Source of the DNA: Paenibacillus pedocola
Lineage (GTDB): Bacteria; Bacillota; Bacilli; Paenibacillales; Paenibacillaceae
DNA: 64,000 nt
NCBI RefSeq assembly: GCF_031599675.1
Contig: NZ_CP134223.1
Span: forward strand, 2,914,001-2,978,000
Direction: 5' to 3'
This document shows positions 59,132 through 64,000 of the stretch, piece after piece. Position 1 is the first letter of the stretch, and each line of letters starts with the position of its first letter. The translations under genes and the position numbers were made by a program. The notes under the pieces were generated by a model. The model saw only the letters and a list, made by a program, of their open reading frames with translations, was not told where the DNA came from and made no database searches.

Positions 59132-60224
59132 CAAACTCAAAATTGCTATTATCGGTTGCGGTGGAATCGCAAACGGCAAACATATGCCAAGCTTGTCCCG
59201 TCAGAGTGATGCTGAAATGGTAGCCTTCTGCGATATTATTGAAGAACGCGCTCAGGAGGCTGCCGACAAGTATGGCGCCGAAGGTGCTGCTGTATATACT
59301 GATTTCCGCGAACTCTTGGCAGCAGGCGGATTTGATATCGTGCATGTATGTACACCGAATGACAGCCATTCCGAAATTACAGTAGCTGCGCTTGAAGCAG
59401 GTAATCATGTTATGTGCGAGAAGCCGATGGCTAAGACTACAGCCCAAGCTCAAGAAATGCTGGATGCGGCCCGCCGCACCGGCAAAAAATTGTCGATCGC
59501 CTATCAGAACCGCTTCCGGTCAGACAGTGAATATTTGAAGGGAATGTGCGAAAGCGGAGAACTCGGCGATATTTATTATGGTAAGGCGATTGCGCTGCGC
59601 CGCCGTGCTGTTCCGACCTGGGGCGTATTCCTGGACGAAGAGAAGCAGGGCGGAGGCCCGCTGATTGATATCGGTACACATGCGCTCGATTTGACCCTGT
59701 GGCTGATGGATAATTACAAGCCGCGTATGGTTGTAGGATCGACCTTTCACAAACTCGGCCAGCGTAAAAATGCCGCCAATGCCTTCGGTCCGTGGGACCC
59801 GGAGCAATTCAAGGTGGAAGACTCAGCCTTCGGCTTTATCACCATGGAGAATGGGGCAACCATCTCGCTTGAATCCAGCTGGGCGCTGAATGTCTCCGAG
59901 TTTGGTGAAGCCAAAACGCTGCTGGCAGGTACCGAAGGCGGTGCAGATATGAAAGACGGCTTGCGGATCAACGGAGAACGTGCCGGACGGCTGTTCGAAA
60001 CCAAAGTTGATCTCTCCTCTGGCGGTGTTGCCTTCTACAGCGGCTCTGCTGAGACTGAAGCTGACCGTGAAGCCCGCTTATGGCTTGAAGCGGTGAGAGA
60101 AGATAAGGATCCGGTCGTGTTACCGGAACAAGCCCTTGTCGTTACCCAGATTCTTGAGGCTGTGTATGAATCTGCCCGCACCGGCCGAGCTGTATATTTT
60201 GACGGAAGCTCGGACAACGAATAG
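59124..60224 (+). CDS. Gfo/Idh/MocA-family oxidoreductase (first)
   Basis: This 366-aa NAD(P)-dependent dehydrogenase has a Rossmann start KIAIIGCGGIANGKHM, the conserved CEKPMAKT motif with catalytic Lys (about residue 100), and GGGPLIDIGTHALDLTLW with the active-site Asp/His pair (about 180). Members oxidise sugars or cyclitols, commonly at a ring carbon to a keto group. ATG 59124 follows AAGGAGG by 8 bases; upstream ATG 59100 is poorer. Confidence 0.92.
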   Translation: MSNKLKIAIIGCGGIANGKHMPSLSRQSDAEMVAFCDIIEERAQEAADKYGAEGAAVYTDFRELLAAGGFDIVHVCTPNDSHSEITVAALEAGNHVMCEKPMAKTTAQAQEMLDAARRTGKKLSIAYQNRFRSDSEYLKGMCESGELGDIYYGKAIALRRRAVPTWGVFLDEEKQGGGPLIDIGTHALDLTLWLMDNYKPRMVVGSTFHKLGQRKNAANAFGPWDPEQFKVEDSAFGFITMENGATISLESSWALNVSEFGEAKTLLAGTEGGADMKDGLRINGERAGRLFETKVDLSSGGVAFYSGSAETEADREARLWLEAVREDKDPVVLPEQALVVTQILEAVYESARTGRAVYFDGSSDNE

Positions 60225-60263
60225 AATTAAATTGGAAACATTAGACAAACAGGAGTGGAATTC

Positions 60264-61334
60264 ATGAGTTCAAACAAACATACTGTAGTCATCGTTGGAT
60301 ATGGCGGCATGGGCAGCTATCATGCCCAGCTGATCGGAGAAAATGAGCATCTGGAAGTAGCAGGCTCATTTGACCCGCTGCGGGCACGGAAGGAAGCATC
60401 GGAGGCAGCAGGCTACAAGGCTTATGCCACCTATGAGGAAGTGCTTGAAGATCCCGCTGTTGAGGTTGTACTGATTGCTACACCAAACGATGTGCATAAA
60501 GAAATTGCCGTCCGGGCGCTGCAAGCCGGCAAGCATGTCGTCTGCGAGAAGCCCGTTGCTATGTCTTCGGATGAGTTCAAGGAAATGATTGCTGCAGCAG
60601 ATGAAGCCGGCCGTGTCCTGATGGTCCATCAGAACAGACGCTGGGATGAAGATTTCCGTGTGATCAAACAAATGTACGAGAAGGAAACGATCGGGGCGTT
60701 GTTCCAGATCGAATCCCGTGTCCATGGGGCTAACGGCATTCCGGGCGACTGGCGGCATGTTAAGGAGCAGGGTGGCGGTATGCTGCTGGACTGGGGTGTG
60801 CATTTGCTGGATCAGCTGCTGTTCATGATTGACAGCAAGGTAACCAGCGTGTCCAGCACCATGAGTTATATTCTTGGCAACGATGTAGACGACGGATTTG
60901 AAGCGGTTCTGCAATTCGAAAATGGCATCAAAGCCATCGTAGAGGTCGGCACGACCAACTTTATCACTTTACCGAGATGGTATGTTAAGGGGATAGAAGG
61001 TTCGGCCGTAATTGAAGACTGGTCTCTGACCGGAAGAATCGTCTCCCGCAACAGTGCAAGCGAACACCGGGAGCCGACTCCGATCCGTGCCGGTGTAGGT
61101 CTCACTAAGACAATGGCTCCTCCATCAGAAGGTTCAACGATTACTGAAGCGCTGCCTCCGGCAGCCGAGCTGCCGGACGGATTCTACAATAACTTTGTGG
61201 CCGTCATTGAAGGCACTGCTGAACCGATCGTGAAGAATGCGGAAGTGCTGCGTGTACAGAATCTGATTGAAGCGATATTTGCAGCCGCCGAGAAGAACGA
61301 GGTCATTAAGGATTTTGACACTTACGAGGACTAG
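60264..61334 (+). CDS. Gfo/Idh/MocA-family oxidoreductase (second)
   Basis: This 356-aa paralogue of the previous enzyme has Rossmann VVIVGYGGMGSYHAQL, CEKPVAMS with the catalytic Lys, and GGGMLLDWGVHLLDQLLF. The pair may act in forward and reverse oxidation steps of one keto-sugar pathway. AGGAG is 8 bases before ATG 60264. It follows the first dehydrogenase by 39 bp. Confidence 0.92.
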   Translation: MSSNKHTVVIVGYGGMGSYHAQLIGENEHLEVAGSFDPLRARKEASEAAGYKAYATYEEVLEDPAVEVVLIATPNDVHKEIAVRALQAGKHVVCEKPVAMSSDEFKEMIAAADEAGRVLMVHQNRRWDEDFRVIKQMYEKETIGALFQIESRVHGANGIPGDWRHVKEQGGGMLLDWGVHLLDQLLFMIDSKVTSVSSTMSYILGNDVDDGFEAVLQFENGIKAIVEVGTTNFITLPRWYVKGIEGSAVIEDWSLTGRIVSRNSASEHREPTPIRAGVGLTKTMAPPSEGSTITEALPPAAELPDGFYNNFVAVIEGTAEPIVKNAEVLRVQNLIEAIFAAAEKNEVIKDFDTYED

Positions 61335-61407
61335 TAGTTATATCAATTGAACTTGATTTAATACTTTTAGAGAAATAGTGGCGGAGGGGAATTTTGGAAC
61401 TGTAGGA

Positions 61408-61490
61408 GCGGAAGCGTCCGCCTTTGTCTGCGGATTTCAACCGCGAACAGCGGTATACAATCAAGAAATCTGCAGAAGGGCAGCGGCCGG
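61408..61490. ncRNA. Multi-stem structured element between sugar genes
   Basis: Several stems nest here: GCGGA/TCCGC (61408-61421), a 12-bp stem TCTGCGGATTTC/GAAATCTGCAGA (61427-61438 with 61465-61476, one G-T pair), and CCGC/GCGG inside it (61441-61453). No open frame explains it. I believe similar elements recur in Paenibacillus genomes, but this cannot be checked here. It sits in the 252-bp leader of the second isomerase gene and may be either an inserted repeat or a cis element. Confidence 0.5.
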
Positions 61491-61586
61491 AAGACCAAAT
61501 ATTCTCTGTAGTCACGGCCAATCTCTAAAATAGTACTATCCCAAGTTTAATTTTGATTTATATTTATGATGAGAGGCGGCAGGTCA

Positions 61587-62555
61587 ATGAAACTTGGAGT
61601 ATTTATGGTGCTTTTCGGCGGTCGCAAGCTGGAGGACGCGCTGGATTATGTAGTTTCCAAGGGACTCAAAGCGGTAGAGATCGGCACCGGGGGCTATCCG
61701 GGCAACAGTCACTGCAATCCTAAGCAGCTGCTGGAGGATGAAGCGGCACTGGGGGAATTCAAGCAGCAGATTGAATCACGCGGTCTGATCATCAGTGCGC
61801 TCAGCTGTCACGGCAATCCGCTGCATCCGCAGAAGGAGCTCGCCCTTAAGGACCATGAGGATTTGGTCAATTCCATTAAACTGGCCCAAAAGCTGGGAGT
61901 ACCTGTGGTCAACACCTTCTCCGGCTGTCCGGGTGACCATGAAGGCGCAAAGTACCCGAACTGGCCGGTTGCCCCTTGGCCGAACGATTATCAGGAGATT
62001 TTAACTTGGCAGTGGGAGAATAAAGTCATTCCATATTGGAAGGAAATGGGCGAGTTTGCAACGCAGCATGGCGTGAAGATCGGGCTCGAGCTGCACGGCG
62101 GCTTCTCGGTGCACACACCAGCTACATTGCTGCGTCTCAGAGACGCAGCAGGGGAGGCTATCGGTGCTAACCTTGACCCGAGCCATATGTGGTGGCAGGG
62201 TATTGATCCGGTGCAGGCGATTCACATTCTCGGACGCCGCGGCGCAATTCACCATTTCCATGCTAAGGATACCGTCATTGATCCGGTGAATGTTAACATG
62301 TACGGATTGACAGACATGCAGTCCTATGGCAATATGCTGGACCGCGCATGGCAGTTCCGCTCTGTGGGTTATGGACATGATGTGAAGACATGGGCTGATA
62401 TTATCAGTGCCCTCCGTCTGGTCGGTTATGATTATGTAGTCAGCATTGAGCATGAGGATGGTCTGATGTCCATCGAAGAGGGCTTCTCCAAAGCTGTCGA
62501 TAATCTCCGGCAGGTTCTGATAGAGGAACCGCTTGGCGATATGTGGTGGGTGTAG
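61587..62555 (+). CDS. Sugar phosphate isomerase/epimerase family protein (second)
   Basis: This 322-aa TIM-barrel protein starts MKLGVFMVLFGGRKLEDALD and has metal-site segments GLKAVEIGTGGYPGN, LSCHGNPLHP, IGLELHGGFSVHTPAT, ANLDPSHMWWQG and IHHFHAKDTV. The HHFHAKD and ANLDPSHM patterns resemble inosose dehydratase/keto-sugar isomerase types. ATG 61587 is chosen over ATG 61566 because GAGGCGGCAGGT lies just upstream. Confidence 0.9.
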   Translation: MKLGVFMVLFGGRKLEDALDYVVSKGLKAVEIGTGGYPGNSHCNPKQLLEDEAALGEFKQQIESRGLIISALSCHGNPLHPQKELALKDHEDLVNSIKLAQKLGVPVVNTFSGCPGDHEGAKYPNWPVAPWPNDYQEILTWQWENKVIPYWKEMGEFATQHGVKIGLELHGGFSVHTPATLLRLRDAAGEAIGANLDPSHMWWQGIDPVQAIHILGRRGAIHHFHAKDTVIDPVNVNMYGLTDMQSYGNMLDRAWQFRSVGYGHDVKTWADIISALRLVGYDYVVSIEHEDGLMSIEEGFSKAVDNLRQVLIEEPLGDMWWV

Positions 62556-62561
62556 CGTTTT

Positions 62562-63542
62562 ATGGAGAGCTTCACTAAGGTCAAACTGGATGACCGGCAG
62601 CTGGAGAGGCTGGTTCACACCGCCTTTGCTGCGGATATAACCATCGTCTCCAGTACGGAGCTGACGGGCGGATTTTTTAATACCGCCTATGATTTGTTGC
62701 TCAGTGATGGAAGGTCTGTCATTCTGAAGGTCGCTCCTTCGGAGGAAACGCAGACGTTGAGTTATGAGAAGGACATTATGCGGGCTGAAGTGGAAGCTAT
62801 GCGGCTCGTCGCGGCAAGGGGAAAAGTTCCGGTTCCTGTTGTCTACAGCTTTGACGAGAGCCGGAGCTTAATCCCCTGCCCTTATTTTTTCATGGAGAAG
62901 GTTGAAGGCCAGCCATACAGTGAGGTAAAAGAAAGTTATTCGGCCGGGGAGAGAGCCGCGGTTGAGGCTGAGCTTGGCCGGTATCAGCGGCTGATTAATG
63001 AATTTACGGGACCGGGGTTCGGCCTGTTCGGACGGGATACAGAGGGAACCGCGGCTTCGTGGCGGGAAACGTTTACTACTATGATATCCAATCTTTTTGC
63101 AGATGCACGGAATCTGAATGCAGTCCTGCCGGCAAGCGAAGAGGAAATCAGGCAGGTGCTGGAGCAATATCTGCCTGCGCTGGATGAGGTGACAGAACCG
63201 CGTCTGATTCACTGGGATCTGTGGAATGGCAATCTGTTTGTTAAAGACGGTGTAATTGTCTCAATCATTGACTGGGAGAGGGCGCTGTGGGGGGATGTGC
63301 TGATGGAGTATTACTTCCGGCACTTCGAGAATTCACAGGCCTTTATTCAGGGGTATGGGCAGACTTTTGACAGTCCAAACGAACATCTCCGTAAAAAGCT
63401 CTATGATTTCTATCTTGATCTGATCCTGGTGATTGAGTGCTACTCCAGGCAGTATAAAGATGACAATCATGTGCGGTGGGCTGCAGAGAATCTGGCGGAG
63501 AGCTGGAAGTCCTTCAAGCATAACAATGCTTCCAAATTGTGA
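62562..63542 (+). CDS. Aminoglycoside phosphotransferase-fold kinase
   Basis: This 326-aa small-molecule kinase has the catalytic motif HWDLWNGNLF (Asp as base, about residue 218) and metal-binding IIDWERALWGD (about 235-245), preceded by a nucleotide loop TGGFFNTAYDLLL. The family includes sugar and choline kinases as well as resistance enzymes; its place 6 bp after the sugar isomerase gene points to a metabolic sugar or alcohol kinase, not antibiotic resistance. Confidence 0.88.
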   Translation: MESFTKVKLDDRQLERLVHTAFAADITIVSSTELTGGFFNTAYDLLLSDGRSVILKVAPSEETQTLSYEKDIMRAEVEAMRLVAARGKVPVPVVYSFDESRSLIPCPYFFMEKVEGQPYSEVKESYSAGERAAVEAELGRYQRLINEFTGPGFGLFGRDTEGTAASWRETFTTMISNLFADARNLNAVLPASEEEIRQVLEQYLPALDEVTEPRLIHWDLWNGNLFVKDGVIVSIIDWERALWGDVLMEYYFRHFENSQAFIQGYGQTFDSPNEHLRKKLYDFYLDLILVIECYSRQYKDDNHVRWAAENLAESWKSFKHNNASKL

Positions 63543-63543
63543 A

Positions 63544-63588
63544 ACAAGAAGGCCGGATCTCGCTCCTAGCGGGTTCCGGTCTTCTTGT
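63544..63588. terminator. Terminator at end of sugar cluster
   Basis: ACAAGAAGGCCGGA pairs with TCCGGTCTTCTTGT (13 of 14) just after the kinase stop, between it and the convergent fabV. Confidence 0.7.
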
Positions 63589-63656
63589 ATATAAAATAGT
63601 GCGTAATAAGCTTCACGAAATGGATGTTTCTTCTTGTGTCAGCGCTGCAGACATTT

Positions 63657-64000
63657 TCAGAACTGGTTAGGGACACTGACGTGAGGATTCGTGTCAGCTT
63701 CGTAATTAACGCCGTCTGTTTCAAAGCCGAATAGCTGGAAGAATTCCTTCCTGTAGCCGGCAAGATCGGACAGCTCATAAATATTCTCGGTTGTGATCAA
63801 GGGCCAAAGCCGGTCCACTTCTGTCTGAACAGAAGGCTTCAGCTCCCAATCGTCAATGCGGATCCGGCCTTCTTCGTCAACAGAAGTGCCTTTGGGCGAA
63901 TACAGGCATTCTGTGAACAGGCGGTAAGCCTGCTCAATGCAGCCTTCGTGAAGGCCTTGAGCTTTCATCACCTTGTATAGAAGAGAGGTGTAGAGCGGGA
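63657..64000 (-). CDS. fabV: FabV-type enoyl-[acyl-carrier-protein]/CoA reductase, C-terminal part
   Basis: The minus-strand frame is open to the right edge of the window, so only the last 114 or so codons are seen. The segments PLYTSLLYKVMKAQGLHEGC, IEQAYRLFTECLY, WPLITTENIYELSDLAGYRK and FFQLFGFETDGVNYEADTNP match the C-terminus of FabV trans-2-enoyl reductases, which do the last step of fatty acid elongation and resist triclosan. The active-site motif lies outside the window. Confidence 0.85.
   Translation of the reverse strand, partial: PLYTSLLYKVMKAQGLHEGCIEQAYRLFTECLYSPKGTSVDEEGRIRIDDWELKPSVQTEVDRLWPLITTENIYELSDLAGYRKEFFQLFGFETDGVNYEADTNPHVSVPNQF

Noticed and set aside
61390..61540. 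CRISPR-like or attachment-site array in the isomerase leader
   Set aside because: The repeats are inverted stems, not spaced direct repeats, and no cas or integrase gene is near.
62562..63542. Aminoglycoside resistance gene
   Set aside because: The APH fold is clear but the gene is embedded in a sugar cluster; the family is dominated by metabolic kinases.

Overview
The window looks like a chromosomal segment of a Paenibacillus-type bacterium (Bacillota). The supporting signs are moderate-to-high GC, strong AGGAGG-type ribosome binding sites, 4-bp ATGA/GTGA gene overlaps, YesM/YesN-type sensor pairs beside carbohydrate ABC transporters, a DesK/DesR/Des lipid-desaturation module close to that of Bacillus subtilis, an SLH-domain protein and a Fur protein of the Bacillus type. 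No rRNA, tRNA, CRISPR array, intact insertion sequence or prophage was seen. The two ends cut through an MMPL/RND exporter (left) and fabV (right).

Region by region. (1) 1-2496: MMPL transporter, then a T-poor 36-bp tandem repeat and a terminator. (2) 3040-16911: a carbohydrate island. A minus-strand operon (deacetylase-like amidohydrolase, DgaE, DgaF, PfkB kinase, GntR regulator) diverges from a GH20-type hexosaminidase across one near-perfect palindromic operator. A YesM/YesN pair and a lipoprotein/two-permease sugar ABC importer follow. Together they predict uptake and breakdown of an amino-sugar glycan through 2-keto-3-deoxy-6-phosphogluconate to pyruvate and glyceraldehyde-3-phosphate. 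(3) 16912-20316: a long inverted repeat, an MFS gene remnant, a TPR protein, an aldo/keto reductase, a 52-aa protein, an HNH nuclease and a 70-aa partner. (4) 20557-28730: a second sugar ABC importer with its own kinase, a membrane-anchored extra binding protein and an AraC-type response regulator. (5) 28876-31829: des-desK-desR. (6) 32245-40289: a five-gene cluster (SWIM zinc finger, HEAT-like protein, MoxR AAA+ ATPase, DUF5682-type protein, VWA protein), the least understood system here. (7) 40436-45601: asd, a small basic protein, rluF, an ABC exporter with MarR regulator, and a GNAT acetyltransferase. (8) 45664-50930: a thiamin salvage operon thiZ-thiX-thiY-thiM-thiD-thiE behind a TPP riboswitch and terminator. 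(9) 51269-53735: a TcyABC-like cystine importer with two operator-like palindromes flanking its promoter. (10) 53904-57277: SLH protein, an internally duplicated unknown protein, fur with a Zur-like box, an AIM24-family protein and a small basic protein. (11) 57240-63542: AraC regulator and a divergent sugar cluster (two TIM-barrel isomerases, two Gfo/Idh/MocA dehydrogenases, an APH-fold kinase). (12) 63657-64000: C-terminal part of FabV.

Two intergenic regions (about 32000 and 61400) hold multi-stem hairpins that look like dispersed structured elements and not like protein-coding DNA. All functions are read from sequence motifs and recalled family knowledge; no database search was possible.
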